Of a stretch of DNA of 44,958 nucleotides, positions 24,230 through 33,709 are shown piece by piece. The DNA is taken from contig NZ_CAMTIK010000015.1 of NCBI RefSeq assembly GCF_947072685.1, forward strand, positions 1 through 44,958, in the 5' to 3' direction. Position 1 is the first letter of the stretch. Every line of letters starts with the position of its first letter. This DNA comes from an uncultured Cetobacterium sp. (GTDB lineage: Bacteria; Fusobacteriota; Fusobacteriia; Fusobacteriales; Fusobacteriaceae). A program made the position numbers and the translations under genes. The notes below the pieces were generated by a model. The model was not told the DNA's origin and searched no databases. It saw only the letters and a program-made list of their open reading frames with translations.

Positions 24230-24236
24230 CAGTTAT

Positions 24237-25745
24237 TTACTCATTGTAGTATAAATTTTCTGTAGGGAATACAGGGTCACAAGTGACATCGATACCAAGT
24301 TTTCTAAGAGTTTGCTCATCACCTTTTCCTAAAATAGTTGTTGAGTGAAGTTGAGCTCCTTTTAGAGTTGATAAATGATCAAGAGCAGCTTGTGCCATAG
24401 GATTAGTTGAAGCAGAGATAGTAAGTGCTATTAGCATCTCTTCGCAATCTAAACCTAAGTTTTTACTTTGTAGAGTATTTTCTTTTAATTTAGAGATATC
24501 TTCAATTATTTTAGGAGATATCAAGTGTATTTTATCATTAATTCCTGCAACAGTTTTTAAAGCGTTGATTAAAACTGCTGAAGATGAATCTAAAACATTA
24601 GATTTTTTTCCAGTTAAAATAACTCCATTAGATAGTTCCATAGCAACTGATGAAAGCAGTTCGTTAGTTTCGCAAAGTTGCTTTTGTTTTTCAAGATGCT
24701 CCCTAGAAAATGTAACTACTTTTCTATCACTTTCTTTTAAATTTAGCTCTTCCATAATAAGTCTTGCTCTTTGGAAAGTGTCTTTGTCTACATAACCTTT
24801 TTTATATTCACATCCAGTTTTGAAGAATCTTCTTATAATCTCTTGTTTAGAAGCTTCTCTGACAACTTCGTCATCAATAATACCAAATCCAACTCTATTA
24901 ACACCCATATCCGTTGGAGATTTATATATAGATTCTTTCTTTGTAATCTTTTCAATAATTCTTTTTAATACTGGGAATGCTTCAATATCTCTATTATAAT
25001 TAACTGAAGTTTCTCCATAAGCTTCTAGATGGAAAGAATCTATCATATTCACATCTTTTAAATCGACAGTTGCAGCTTCATAAGCTATATTTAAAGGGTG
25101 CTTTAGAGGCACATTCCAAACTGGAAAAGTTTCAAATTTAGAGTATCCAACAGCATTTCCTCTTTTATTTTCATGATATAATTGGCTCAAACAAGTTGCA
25201 AGTTTTCCGCTTCCAGGTCCAGGTGCAGTTACAACAACGATTGGTTTACTTGTTTTTATATATGGATTTTTTCCATATCCTTCTTCACTAACGATAGTAT
25301 CCACATCAGTAGGATATCCTTTAGTTGCTCTATGTTGATAAACTTTGATTCCTCTTCTTTCAAGTTTTGTTATAAAAAGAGATGTAGATGGTTGATCATC
25401 ATATCTTGTGATAACAACACTATTAACTTCAAGTTCACGTTCTCTTAAATCGTCGATTAATCTGAATACATCCATATCATAAGTTATACCGAAATCTCCT
25501 CTAATTTTGTTTCTTTCGATATCCCCAGCATAAACGCATATAATAACTTCAACTTTTTCTTTAAGCTTTTGAAGAAGTTTAATTTTTGCATTTTCATCGA
25601 AACCAGGTAAAACTCTTTTTGCGTGTAAGTCAAATAACAGCTTTCCACCAAATTCAAGATATAACTTGTCAAAATTGTTAACTCTTTCTAGAATATACTT
25701 AGATTGTTCCTCTAGATACTTATTGTGATCAAAACCTATTTTCAT
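24237..25745 (-). CDS. DUF1846 family protein
   Basis: A 502-residue cytoplasmic protein of the DUF1846 family, a large conserved family without an assigned reaction. The N-terminus [20 protein letters not shown] and the central [21 protein letters not shown] are diagnostic; the latter resembles a P-loop, and structures of the family show a nucleotide-binding fold as far as I recall. The region [11 protein letters not shown] and [14 protein letters not shown] near the C-terminus are also conserved. AAGGAGTGAG lies before the ATG. It stands alone, convergent with the stress-type gene and divergent from the nucleoside hydrolase. Role unknown. Confidence 0.88.
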   Translation of the reverse strand: MKIGFDHNKYLEEQSKYILERVNNFDKLYLEFGGKLLFDLHAKRVLPGFDENAKIKLLQKLKEKVEVIICVYAGDIERNKIRGDFGITYDMDVFRLIDDLRERELEVNSVVITRYDDQPSTSLFITKLERRGIKVYQHRATKGYPTDVDTIVSEEGYGKNPYIKTSKPIVVVTAPGPGSGKLATCLSQLYHENKRGNAVGYSKFETFPVWNVPLKHPLNIAYEAATVDLKDVNMIDSFHLEAYGETSVNYNRDIEAFPVLKRIIEKITKKESIYKSPTDMGVNRVGFGIIDDEVVREASKQEIIRRFFKTGCEYKKGYVDKDTFQRARLIMEELNLKESDRKVVTFSREHLEKQKQLCETNELLSSVAMELSNGVILTGKKSNVLDSSSAVLINALKTVAGINDKIHLISPKIIEDISKLKENTLQSKNLGLDCEEMLIALTISASTNPMAQAALDHLSTLKGAQLHSTTILGKGDEQTLRKLGIDVTCDPVFPTENLYYNE

Positions 25746-25881
25746 GACTCACTCCTTTATCATTATCATTATGTCAGAGCGATTTCTGACTCTATATCAT
25801 AGCATATTGTCGAAAAAAAATCTAGATTATTTTTTTGTTCATATGTTATAATTATTAAAAAATTATAGGAGGAATCAAAGA

Positions 25882-26811
25882 GTGAAAAAAATACCGGTGA
25901 TAATAGATTGTGATCCTGGATGTGACGATACAATTGCACTTTTATTAGCTTTTGCGAACAAGGTTTTAGATATAAAAGGGATAACAGTATCTGCTGGGAA
26001 CGTTCATATTAATAATACTACTGAAAATACACGTAGATTAGTAGGAAATTTTAGTTCTGAGATAAATATAGCAAGAGGGTGTGAAAAACCGCTATTTAAA
26101 ACAATAGTTACTGCTCCTGAAGTTCATGGAGAAAGTGGAATTGGGAATGTTACTTTACCCGAAACAAAAAAAGAAATAGAAAAATTAAATGCTGTAGAGT
26201 ATCTAGCTAAAACTTTAAAAGAAGCGACAGAAAAAATTACGATTGTTATAACAGGTCCAATGACAAATATAGCAGTTTTTTTGATGACATATCCAGAACT
26301 AAAAGAAAAGATAGAGAAATTTGTAATAATGGGAGGATCATCAATAGGTGGAAATGTAACTCCTACTGCAGAGTTTAACATATATGTGGATGCAGAAGCT
26401 GCCGATATAGTTTTTAAGTCGGGAGTTGAGATTATTTTATGTCCATTAGATGTGACAATGAAGGCCTTTATAAAAGATGATGAGCTATTAAAAATAAAAT
26501 CAATAGGAAGTTTAGCTTCAGAGGTAGCTTTTGGAGCAATAGATCACGCACTATCTTTTTATAAGCAGACATATGGAAGAGATAGTGTTCCAATGCACGA
26601 TCCCTGTACGATAGCATATCTTTTAAATCCAAATATATTTGAAGGGAAAAAAGCGTTTGTGGCAACTGAATTGAGAGGTGAATTTACTTACGGTGAGACG
26701 ATTATAGATTATAATGATAAATTGAAGAGAACAAAAAATGTTTTGGTTTTAAACAATATCAATAGAGAAGCATTTGTAGAGATGCTCTATGATTCGATAA
26801 AGAAAATTTAG
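25882..26811 (+). CDS. Inosine/uridine-preferring nucleoside hydrolase
   Basis: A 309-residue ribonucleoside hydrolase of the IUNH family that splits the N-glycosidic bond of nucleosides. The calcium-binding motif DCDPGCDD is at residues 9-16. The segments GPMTNIAVFL and VIMGGS, and the late His in MHDP, match active-site positions. A GTG start is chosen, with GGAGG 8 bases upstream. The length is normal. It is followed by a strong terminator and flanked by a DUF1846 gene and the sugar ABC operon on the other strand. Function is probably purine or pyrimidine salvage; base preference (RihA, RihB or RihC type) is not clear. Confidence 0.92.
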   Translation: MKKIPVIIDCDPGCDDTIALLLAFANKVLDIKGITVSAGNVHINNTTENTRRLVGNFSSEINIARGCEKPLFKTIVTAPEVHGESGIGNVTLPETKKEIEKLNAVEYLAKTLKEATEKITIVITGPMTNIAVFLMTYPELKEKIEKFVIMGGSSIGGNVTPTAEFNIYVDAEAADIVFKSGVEIILCPLDVTMKAFIKDDELLKIKSIGSLASEVAFGAIDHALSFYKQTYGRDSVPMHDPCTIAYLLNPNIFEGKKAFVATELRGEFTYGETIIDYNDKLKRTKNVLVLNNINREAFVEMLYDSIKKI

Positions 26812-26813
26812 AA

Positions 26814-26853
26814 AAAAGATGGACTTAAAATTTTAATTTTAAGTCCATCTTTT
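26814..26853. terminator. Bidirectional terminator
   Basis: A perfect 17-bp stem (AAAAGATGGACTTAAAA with its complement) lies between the nucleoside hydrolase and the convergent ABC operon. Confidence 0.9.
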
Positions 26854-26871
26854 TTGATGTATCTAGCTTGT

Positions 26872-27690
26872 CTATTTAATCCCAGTAGATGCTAGACCTT
26901 CAATGAATTTTTTTTGAAAGATTATAAACATAATTAACATAGGGAGAACACCTAATATTGCTCCAGCCATAGCCAAAGGATAATCTGTCCCGTGTTGTCC
27001 AGATAAAGCTGCAAGACCAGCAGATAAAGTCATCTTATCGGTAGATGTATTGACAATAAGAGGCCACATCAATTGATTCCAGCTAGCGAGAGCTGTAATT
27101 ATAATTAAGGCTATAATACCAGGTTTAACAAGAGGAAGCATGATTTTATAATATATTTGAAAGTGATTGCATCCATCTATAATAGCTGCTTCTTCGAGCT
27201 CTTTGGGAAGGGTCATAAAAAATTGTCTCATTAAAAAAGTTCCAAAAGAACTGAATAAACCGGGAATAATAAGACCGCTTAAAGTATTTAATAGGCCCAT
27301 CTTTTGAATGATAACATATTGTGGAAGAAGAAAAATTTGTCCAGGAACCATCAGGACGGCTAAAAGAAGTAAAAAGATAGTATTCCTAAATGGAAATTCA
27401 ATTCTAGCAAAAGCATAAGCAGCCATAGAGCAAAATATAATCTGTCCAATAGTTCTAACCACAGTATAAACAATCGTATTATAATAAAATTTCATAAAAG
27501 GCATTGTCGCCATAACCTCTTTATAGTTACTCCATTTGAATTCAGAAGGAAATATAACAGGTGGAACTTGAATACTTTCCCCTAAAGTTTTAACAGATGT
27601 TAGAAACATCCAGATAAATGGTATTAAAGTAAAAATAACTCCGATTATAAGAACAACATGCAAAAAAATATTTTCTTTTTTGTCTTCCAT
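26872..27690 (-). CDS. CUT1 sugar ABC transporter permease (MalG-type)
   Basis: A 272-residue inner membrane permease with six helices. The cytoplasmic EAA loop that docks the ATPase is EEAAIIDGCNHFQIYYKIMLPL, visible at about residues 165-186. The N-terminal WMFLTSVKT segment before helix 2 is typical of the MalG/UgpE group. It is the third gene of the operon binding protein-permease-permease, 9 bp behind the other permease, with GGAGG before its ATG. No ATPase gene follows, so the pair must use a shared MsmK/UgpC-type ATPase encoded elsewhere. The sugar is unknown. Confidence 0.93.
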   Translation of the reverse strand: MEDKKENIFLHVVLIIGVIFTLIPFIWMFLTSVKTLGESIQVPPVIFPSEFKWSNYKEVMATMPFMKFYYNTIVYTVVRTIGQIIFCSMAAYAFARIEFPFRNTIFLLLLAVLMVPGQIFLLPQYVIIQKMGLLNTLSGLIIPGLFSSFGTFLMRQFFMTLPKELEEAAIIDGCNHFQIYYKIMLPLVKPGIIALIIITALASWNQLMWPLIVNTSTDKMTLSAGLAALSGQHGTDYPLAMAGAILGVLPMLIMFIIFQKKFIEGLASTGIK

Positions 27691-27699
27691 ATTTTCCTC

Positions 27700-28581
27700 C
27701 TAATAGTTAACTAACTTTTTCTGTAGTTTGAGTTGAATCCAAGTAAAAGCCATTATGATGATAAATAAAATAACAGCGATTGCAGCTGCATAACCTTGTT
27801 CTGACATTTGGAAAGCGTTTGTATAGAAGTAATATACGATGGTCATACTGCTTTCAAATGCTGGGTTAGTTCTGTTTATCATCATGAAAACCAAGTCAAA
27901 TATTTGGAAAGCACTTATAAAAGACATAACAGTTACAAAAAATAGAGAAGGACTCAATAGAGGTAGTGTTATTTTAAAAAAACAAGTAATAGGACCGGCA
28001 CCATCTATTTTAGCAGCCTCATAATACATTTTTGGGATACCTTGTAATCCTGCTAATAAGATAACCATATTATAGCCAACACTTGACCAAATGGCTACTA
28101 TAATAACAGCATATAAGGCAGTTTGAGGATCGGACAACCAGGCACGTGGTTCCACACCAAAATTTCCTAAAAACTGATTTAAAATACCAAACTCTTTGTT
28201 GTACATCCATCTCCAGACCATAGCTATTGCTGTTGGCATTGTAACAGCTGGTAAGAAATATAAAACTCTATAAATAGTGAGTCCTTTAATTTTACTATTT
28301 AGCATAGTTGCAACTAATGTAGAGCATGTTACACCCAGAGGAACAGAAAATAAAACATAGACAAAAGTATTTTTTAAAGCTTTATACATTTTAGGATCAT
28401 ACATTAATTTTTCATAATTTTTAAAACCAATATACTGAAATTGTCCGAAAGAACCTAGGTTAGTTAAACTAAAATATAGATTTTGAAAAAAAGGTAATAT
28501 GTAAAATATTCCAATTCCTAAAACTAGAGGTGCAATCATAAGATAGGCCCAGACATTATTTTGAAGTTTATCCTTCCTCAT
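27700..28581 (-). CDS. CUT1 sugar ABC transporter permease (MalF-type)
   Basis: A 293-residue inner membrane permease with six helices. The N-terminus with LMIAPLVLGIGIFYILPFFQN is typical of the UgpA/MalF group lacking the large MalF periplasmic domain. The EAA loop reads YYEAAKIDGAGPITCFFKITLPL at about residues 186-208. The gene begins 2 bases after the binding-protein stop in transcription order, so translation is likely coupled. It belongs to the LacI-controlled operon starting at 29837. Confidence 0.93.
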   Translation of the reverse strand: MRKDKLQNNVWAYLMIAPLVLGIGIFYILPFFQNLYFSLTNLGSFGQFQYIGFKNYEKLMYDPKMYKALKNTFVYVLFSVPLGVTCSTLVATMLNSKIKGLTIYRVLYFLPAVTMPTAIAMVWRWMYNKEFGILNQFLGNFGVEPRAWLSDPQTALYAVIIVAIWSSVGYNMVILLAGLQGIPKMYYEAAKIDGAGPITCFFKITLPLLSPSLFFVTVMSFISAFQIFDLVFMMINRTNPAFESSMTIVYYFYTNAFQMSEQGYAAAIAVILFIIIMAFTWIQLKLQKKLVNY

Positions 28582-28583
28582 AA

Positions 28584-29837
28584 CTAAGCTTCCTCTCTCA
28601 AGATAATATTCATTTTTTCATTTATAATTTCACAAGCTTTTTCAGGTGTTAAATCTCCCATCCAAACTTTATTTAAGTATTCGTTCATTACATCTTCCCA
28701 CTTTCCAGTATTTAAAGAAGCGGGATATTCTATACCACTAGGAAGCATATTAGAATAACCATGCAAATTTAAATTCGGGTATGAATCGGTCCAAATCTCT
28801 TGAGATTCTATATAAGCAGGAATTACAATACCACTTTTGGCTTGAACATCATGAGAATCTTTGGTAGAGAGATATGCCACTAGTTTTTTAGCTTCTTCCG
28901 GATGTTTTGTTTGAGAATAAATAGCGTAACCAAGACCATGTATAATAGCAGCATCTTTATTTTTTAATGGCAATTTAGCTAAATCAACTTTATCTTTAAT
29001 AATTTCATTTTTCATATACTGTTTAACCATCCATGAACCCGAGTACGTCATTGCGACCTTTTGGGATTGGAAAAGATCAGAGGAACGAGTATCGGCTATT
29101 TCTCCGAGACTAGGAATAATTTTTTCGTCTAGAAGTTGTTTTATCTCTTTGACAGCGGCTAAAGTATTAGGATCAGAAAACCCACTACTTTTTTTATCAG
29201 AAGATATGACTCTCCCACCAAATTGAGAGATAATCTCATAGTAATCCTCTTGTCCTGAAAATCCTAGAGCCAGTCCATAGTTACCACTTTTTATTTTAAT
29301 TTCTCTAGCAGTGTTGATCATATTATCCCAAGTCCAATTATCATTAGGGTGTTCCAGCTGTAAGGAATCAAAGAGTTCTTTATTGTACCAAAGAGCAGTG
29401 GTATCAATATCTTTTGGTGCAGCCATAAGTTTGTTGTCATAGGTATACATCTTTATCATTCCTTGAGGAAAAGCTTCCGCATTTAGAGTTTTATTTTCAA
29501 CCAAATCTTGAATGGGAAGAATCATATTGGCTTTGGCATATTTTGTAAAGTTGGGCGCATTAATCCAAAATATATCTTGAAGTTGTCCACCTGTAGCCGC
29601 TGTTTCCAGTTTAGTCCAGTATTGTGAAAAAGGTGTAATTTCAACTATAACTTTAACCCCAGGATGTTCTTTTTCAAACCCACTGATAATGCTTTCAATA
29701 ACTGGTTTTTGATTAGCATCCCAAAGAGCTAATTTTAATATTTTATCTTTGTTAGCTGAAGAATTATTCTCACCGCCACACCCAGTAAGAGAAGTTAAAA
29801 GACCGAAACTTAGTAGTGATAAAACAAATTTTTTCAT
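28584..29837 (-). CDS. Sugar-binding lipoprotein of the CUT1 ABC transporter
   Basis: A 417-residue extracytoplasmic binding protein. The signal peptide ends in lipobox LTGC (Cys20). The mature part has the fold markers of family 1 solute-binding proteins: KLALWDANQKPVIESIISGFEKE at the start, LWYNKELFD near residue 150 and YSGSWMVKQY near 270. These match the UgpB/MalE class that binds oligosaccharides or glycosides. It is the first gene of the operon, with a near-consensus promoter and a LacI-type operator in the 75-base gap before lacI. The ligand cannot be deduced; the divergent oxidoreductase suggests a modified or uncommon sugar. Confidence 0.93.
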   Translation of the reverse strand: MKKFVLSLLSFGLLTSLTGCGGENNSSANKDKILKLALWDANQKPVIESIISGFEKEHPGVKVIVEITPFSQYWTKLETAATGGQLQDIFWINAPNFTKYAKANMILPIQDLVENKTLNAEAFPQGMIKMYTYDNKLMAAPKDIDTTALWYNKELFDSLQLEHPNDNWTWDNMINTAREIKIKSGNYGLALGFSGQEDYYEIISQFGGRVISSDKKSSGFSDPNTLAAVKEIKQLLDEKIIPSLGEIADTRSSDLFQSQKVAMTYSGSWMVKQYMKNEIIKDKVDLAKLPLKNKDAAIIHGLGYAIYSQTKHPEEAKKLVAYLSTKDSHDVQAKSGIVIPAYIESQEIWTDSYPNLNLHGYSNMLPSGIEYPASLNTGKWEDVMNEYLNKVWMGDLTPEKACEIINEKMNIILREEA

Positions 29838-29853
29838 AATACCCCCTTAAAAT

Positions 29854-29867
29854 TGCATACGTATTCA
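29854..29867. promoter_or_regulatory. LacI-type operator, ABC operon
   Basis: TGCATACGTATTCA differs at one base from the perfect palindrome TGAATACGTATTCA. It lies at about +8 to +21 relative to the start inferred from the promoter at 29882-29910, so binding should block initiation or early elongation. Confidence 0.78.
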
Positions 29868-29881
29868 TAATTATTTGATAA

Positions 29882-29910
29882 AATATACCTCACAGAATGA
29901 GTTTTGTCAA
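29882..29910 (-). promoter_or_regulatory. Near-consensus promoter of the sugar ABC operon
   Basis: TTGACA, a 17-base spacer and TATATT on the minus strand, immediately after the stop codon of the LacI-type regulator gene. Confidence 0.85.
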
Positions 29911-29912
29911 AT

Positions 29913-30884
29913 TTATTTTAAACTGCTTTTTCTAATTTCAATCCCAGGAGAAAGTTGTAGCACCTTTTTTCTTTTTTCACCACTGAGAATAAATTCAATT
30001 CCATTTTTAAGCATCTTCTCTGTAGGTTGAGTAATACTTGTAATGTCAAGAAGCTTAGACACGATGGTGTTATCAAATCCAACAAGAGCTATATCTTCAG
30101 GAAATTTATAGCCTGCTTCTATAGCTTTTTTCATAAATAGACAAGCAACTTCATCATTAGATGCAATATATGCTGTGCAAGGCAGTTTTTTATTTTTTAA
30201 AACATTTTCGAGATCATCTCCATGCAATTTAACAGTGTCCACTTTGATAAAATATTCAGTCTTAAAGTTAAGGTTGTTTTCTTTTAATATTTTTTTCACA
30301 CCTTCAAGCTTAGGGTTGTATCTTTTGTGGTTTCCACCGATGTAGCCTATAGATTTGTGTCCTTGGTCGATCAGGTGTTTACAGGCGATCTCCCCACCTT
30401 GAGTGAGTGAAGTCGTGATGTAGCTATGCCCTGGAAAATCTTCGTTTAAAGCTATAAAAGGGATTTCTGTGACCTCCAAAAAATTGAGATTTTTTTCATC
30501 AACTGGCGCTATAAGAATTCCTTCAACATTTCTTGCTAACATCATTTTTATATGTTCTAGTTCAAATTTAGCATTTTTTTCTGAATTCATAACAAGAAGA
30601 CTATAACCTTTTTTTCGAGCTAATTTTTCAGCATATTTTATCATGTCTAAATAGTAATGATTGGAGAAGCTAAACACAATAAACCCCAAAATTTTGCTTC
30701 CTATTCCCCTCATAGTTTTAGCGTTTTCATTTGGAATAAACTTATATTTATCAATAAAATACTGAATTTTTTCTCTGACCTCTGGTTTTACTTTTTCGGG
30801 TTGATTTATGGCTCTTGAGACAGTTGCTTGGGAGACACCGACTAAGTTTGCAATCTCTGTCATAGTGATTCGTTTGTTTTTCAT
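29913..30884 (-). CDS. LacI-family transcriptional regulator
   Basis: A 323-residue sugar-responsive repressor. The N-terminal helix-turn-helix and hinge (MTEIANLVGVSQATVSRAIN, residues 8-27) contain the SQATVSRA recognition helix. The effector domain starts near residue 65 with ILGFIVFSFSNHYYLDMIKYAE and ends with the VGFDNT...TSITQP segment typical of the family. It is oriented with the ABC operon and divergent from the oxidoreductase gene. Near-identical palindromes follow both neighbouring promoters, so it most likely represses both. No copy of the palindrome lies in its own promoter. The gene is probably read-through-separable: its stop is directly followed by the operon promoter. Confidence 0.93.
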   Translation of the reverse strand: MKNKRITMTEIANLVGVSQATVSRAINQPEKVKPEVREKIQYFIDKYKFIPNENAKTMRGIGSKILGFIVFSFSNHYYLDMIKYAEKLARKKGYSLLVMNSEKNAKFELEHIKMMLARNVEGILIAPVDEKNLNFLEVTEIPFIALNEDFPGHSYITTSLTQGGEIACKHLIDQGHKSIGYIGGNHKRYNPKLEGVKKILKENNLNFKTEYFIKVDTVKLHGDDLENVLKNKKLPCTAYIASNDEVACLFMKKAIEAGYKFPEDIALVGFDNTIVSKLLDITSITQPTEKMLKNGIEFILSGEKRKKVLQLSPGIEIRKSSLK

Positions 30885-30919
30885 ATGTTCTCCTTATAAA
30901 ATTAGATTAGATATAAAAA

Positions 30920-30948
30920 ATAATACCCTATAAAATTCATAGAAGCAA
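30920..30948 (-). promoter_or_regulatory. Probable promoter of the lacI-type gene
   Basis: TTGCTT, a 17-base spacer and TATTAT on the minus strand, 36 bases before the regulator's ATG. Confidence 0.55.
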
Positions 30949-30966
30949 ATTTTTCTGAAAAAAAAA

Positions 30967-30995
30967 TTGACAATTTAAAAATCATATATTATACT
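30967..30995 (+). promoter_or_regulatory. Near-consensus promoter of the oxidoreductase gene
   Basis: TTGACA, a 17-base spacer and TATACT. It is divergent from the lacI-type gene. Confidence 0.87.
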
Positions 30996-31010
30996 CACAT
31001 TAAAATAAAA

Positions 31011-31024
31011 TGTATACGTATTCA
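31011..31024. promoter_or_regulatory. LacI-type operator, oxidoreductase gene
   Basis: TGTATACGTATTCA is one base off the palindrome TGAATACGTATTCA and begins 15 bases past the -10 box, the same placement as at the ABC operon. Confidence 0.78.
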
Positions 31025-31042
31025 AAAATAGGAGGATGTTTT

Positions 31043-32311
31043 ATGTTGAAAATTGCAGTAATAGGAGCAGGGAATAGAGGGAAAGATGTCTATGCTAATT
31101 TTATTTTAAAAAACAGTGATGAGGCAGAAATTGTAGCTATAGCGGAACCAAACTCTATAAAAAGAGATCAGATGATAAAAGCACATGGAATTTTACCAGA
31201 ATATGTTTTTAATTCATGGGAAGAGCTTTTAGAAAAAGATAAATTTTGTGATGCCATAATTTTGGCAACTGGTGATGACATGCACTTTGAGCCCATGGAG
31301 TTAGCTATGAAAAAAGGTTATGATGTGCTTCTTGAAAAGCCTATGTCAAATAGAGTAGAAGAGTGTGTTGACATAGTTAAAATGGCGGAAAAATATGGTG
31401 TAAAAGTTATGGTTTGTCATGTTCTTAGATACACTCCGTTTTTTAGCAAATTAAAAGACTTGATAGATAGTGGTATTATTGGTGAGGTTGTGGATATACA
31501 ACACAATGAAAATATTGGGAATTTCCACTTTGCCCATAGTTTTGTGAGAGGGAACTGGAGAAATTCCGATGAAACAAGTCCACTTATTTTACAAAAAAGT
31601 TGTCATGATTTAGATATTTTATCTTGGCTTTTGGATGGAAGTTCTTGTAAAAAAATAGCTTCTTTTGGTAATTTAAAATATTTTAGAAAAGAAAATGCTC
31701 CAGAAGGATCGGCTGAGAGATGTTTAGAGTGTAAATATATAGATAGTTGTATATATTCGCCTAAAAAAATATACTATAACAATATTGGGGCTTGGCCAAC
31801 TTTAGTAGCCAGTGAAATTCAAACTGAAGAGGCATTGACAAAATCTTTAGAACACAACCAATATGGAAGATGTGTTTACAAGTGTGATAATAATGTTGTA
31901 GATAACATGGTTTCTATAATAGAGTTTGAAAATGGTGTGAATGTAACTTTTAATCTTTGTGCTTTTACTGATGAGGTTTGTAGAACTATAAAAATTATGG
32001 GAACTAAAGGTGAAATAAAAGGGAATGATGCAAAAAATAGCATAGAAGTTTATGAGTTTGGTAAAGGGGAAGGTCGTTTTGCCAACGGTAAAAAAGATGA
32101 GATAATTCCAGATGTTTTGGAAGGAGGACATGGAGGAGGAGATACAGGTCTTATGAGAGATTTTATAAACCTTTGCTTAGGAAGGCAAGAAAGCTCTAGA
32201 ACTAGTCCAAGAACTTCTTTAGAAAGTCATATAATGGCTTTTGCAGCAGAGGAATCAAGAGTTAATGGAAATGTGGTTTATATGGATGAATACTTAAAAA
32301 GATTTAATTAA
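31043..32311 (+). CDS. Gfo/Idh/MocA-family NAD(P)-dependent oxidoreductase
   Basis: A 422-residue sugar or polyol dehydrogenase. The Rossmann motif is GAGNRG (residues 8-13) and the nicotinamide-site EKP is at 98-100. A Cys-containing insert RCLECKYIDSC (about residues 230-240) resembles the subgroup of YteT-like proteins. The ATG at 31043 is chosen because GGAGGATG lies before it; an upstream in-frame ATG at 31010 lies inside the operator and has no ribosome binding site. It is divergent from lacI and shares an operator type with the sugar ABC operon, so it probably oxidises or epimerises the imported sugar. The substrate is unknown. Confidence 0.92.
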   Translation: MLKIAVIGAGNRGKDVYANFILKNSDEAEIVAIAEPNSIKRDQMIKAHGILPEYVFNSWEELLEKDKFCDAIILATGDDMHFEPMELAMKKGYDVLLEKPMSNRVEECVDIVKMAEKYGVKVMVCHVLRYTPFFSKLKDLIDSGIIGEVVDIQHNENIGNFHFAHSFVRGNWRNSDETSPLILQKSCHDLDILSWLLDGSSCKKIASFGNLKYFRKENAPEGSAERCLECKYIDSCIYSPKKIYYNNIGAWPTLVASEIQTEEALTKSLEHNQYGRCVYKCDNNVVDNMVSIIEFENGVNVTFNLCAFTDEVCRTIKIMGTKGEIKGNDAKNSIEVYEFGKGEGRFANGKKDEIIPDVLEGGHGGGDTGLMRDFINLCLGRQESSRTSPRTSLESHIMAFAAEESRVNGNVVYMDEYLKRFN

Positions 32312-32317
32312 AAAAAG

Positions 32318-32353
32318 GGTTAATCAGTCTATTTACTGATTAACCTTTTTTAT
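32318..32353. terminator. Bidirectional terminator
   Basis: GGTTAATCAGT pairs with ACTGATTAACC around a 6-nt loop, with A- and T-rich flanks, between convergent genes. Confidence 0.85.
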
Positions 32354-32368
32354 TTTAAAAAAGTTTTT

Positions 32369-33709
32369 TTAAATGCTGGATTTTTTTAAATTTTTATTTA
32401 TTTCAAATATTTTGAAAATAATACAAGTTAAGAAGAACGTCATAACGTCAGCAAAAGGAAGCGTAAGCCATATTCCGTTAACACCTAAAAATTTAGGAAG
32501 AACAAGGATACCTATTCCCATGAAAACCACCCCTCTGCAAACGGATATAAAATTTGCCAAAAGAGCTTTGTCCATAGCCTGTAAATATGATATGTTCATG
32601 AAGTTAGCTCCCACAAAAATTATAGCACTTGAGTATAAAAATAAACCTTTAGCTGTATATTCAAAAAGATGAGCTTCGGTCGTAAAAATTTTAACAACAT
32701 CCAATGCTAATAATTTTGCTAAAAGAAGAGCAATAGTACTAGCTATAAAACAAAATTTATGAGCGAATTTAAATATTTCCAAAACTTTTTTAAAGTTTCG
32801 TCTTCCATAGTTAAAACTAACAATGGGTTGTATTCCTTGAGCTAATCCTGTAAATAACATTCTGTAGATAACAAAAGAATAGGAGATAATCCCGTACGCA
32901 GCAACACCAATCTGCCCTTCTGTTCTTGAAAGAGTTATATTTAATAGGATTGTAATCACCATAACTGCAAACTCGAGGATAAAAGATGAAAACCCTAAGG
33001 AACAAATTTTTCCCATTAAATTCCATTGGATATCTTTTAAATTAAAATCAAATTTAAAAGATGAATTTGGAAAATGCATACATAGATAGATTGCAGAAAG
33101 TATCTGTCCAATGGCAGTGGCGTAAGCTCCGCCTTCTATTCCCATTTTAAATCTAAATATAAAAACATAGTCTAGAACGATATTTGTTATAGCTCCAATA
33201 AAAAGTGAGTTCATAGCTTTTTTAGGGGCATTATCATTTCTTACTACAGCATTTAATGATATTGATAACATTAGAAAAAAAGAAGCTATAATACATGGAT
33301 ACATATAATCCTTAACCATAGGAAGTAAAAGTTCTGTAGCTCCTAAAGATTTCATAATTTGATTTGGAAACATAAAAACTAGAGATGCTATTAAAATATA
33401 GAAAAAAAGATTTAATATAATTGTATATGTAAAACTTTTATTCTTAAAGTTTTGATTTTCACTGTTGAGGGAGATTAAAGTTGCTCCACCAGCTCCAAAC
33501 ATTAAACTCAGTGCGGCAGTTAAATTTATAATAGGGTACCCTATATTTACAGCGGCTATTCCAACACTTCCAATTCCTCTAGAGATAAATACTCCATCCG
33601 CAACAACATAGAGTGAATTTACAAGCATACCTATCGAGGCTGGAATTGCGAATTTATAAAACAGTTTACTGATAGTTTGAGATTCTAATTGATTTTTATT
33701 ATTTGACAT
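32369..33709 (-). CDS. MATE-family efflux transporter (second of two)
   Basis: A 446-residue, 12-helix MATE-type exporter, which uses sodium or proton gradients to expel cationic drugs or metabolites. The family pattern is seen in FAIPASIGMLVNSLYVVADGVFISRGIG (helix 1 and loop) and FGAGGATLISL, with AYGIISYSFVIYRMLFTGLAQGIQPIVSFNYG in the second half. Its ATG lies 11 bp inside the end of the upstream MATE gene, with AGAGG in that overlap region, so the two are co-translated. Both resemble the MepA/DinF-type cluster. Whether they form a heterodimer or two separate pumps cannot be told. Confidence 0.92.
   Translation of the reverse strand: MSNNKNQLESQTISKLFYKFAIPASIGMLVNSLYVVADGVFISRGIGSVGIAAVNIGYPIINLTAALSLMFGAGGATLISLNSENQNFKNKSFTYTIILNLFFYILIASLVFMFPNQIMKSLGATELLLPMVKDYMYPCIIASFFLMLSISLNAVVRNDNAPKKAMNSLFIGAITNIVLDYVFIFRFKMGIEGGAYATAIGQILSAIYLCMHFPNSSFKFDFNLKDIQWNLMGKICSLGFSSFILEFAVMVITILLNITLSRTEGQIGVAAYGIISYSFVIYRMLFTGLAQGIQPIVSFNYGRRNFKKVLEIFKFAHKFCFIASTIALLLAKLLALDVVKIFTTEAHLFEYTAKGLFLYSSAIIFVGANFMNISYLQAMDKALLANFISVCRGVVFMGIGILVLPKFLGVNGIWLTLPFADVMTFFLTCIIFKIFEINKNLKKSSI

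Noticed and set aside
29854-29867. CcpA cre site
   Set aside because: The site lacks the A and T at the cre core positions and matches a different palindrome shared only with the divergent promoter, so a dedicated LacI operator is preferred.
31010-31042. Upstream ATG extending the oxidoreductase by 11 residues
   Set aside because: The ATG lies in the LacI-type operator close to the inferred transcription start, and has no ribosome binding site; the ATG at 31043 has a strong one.
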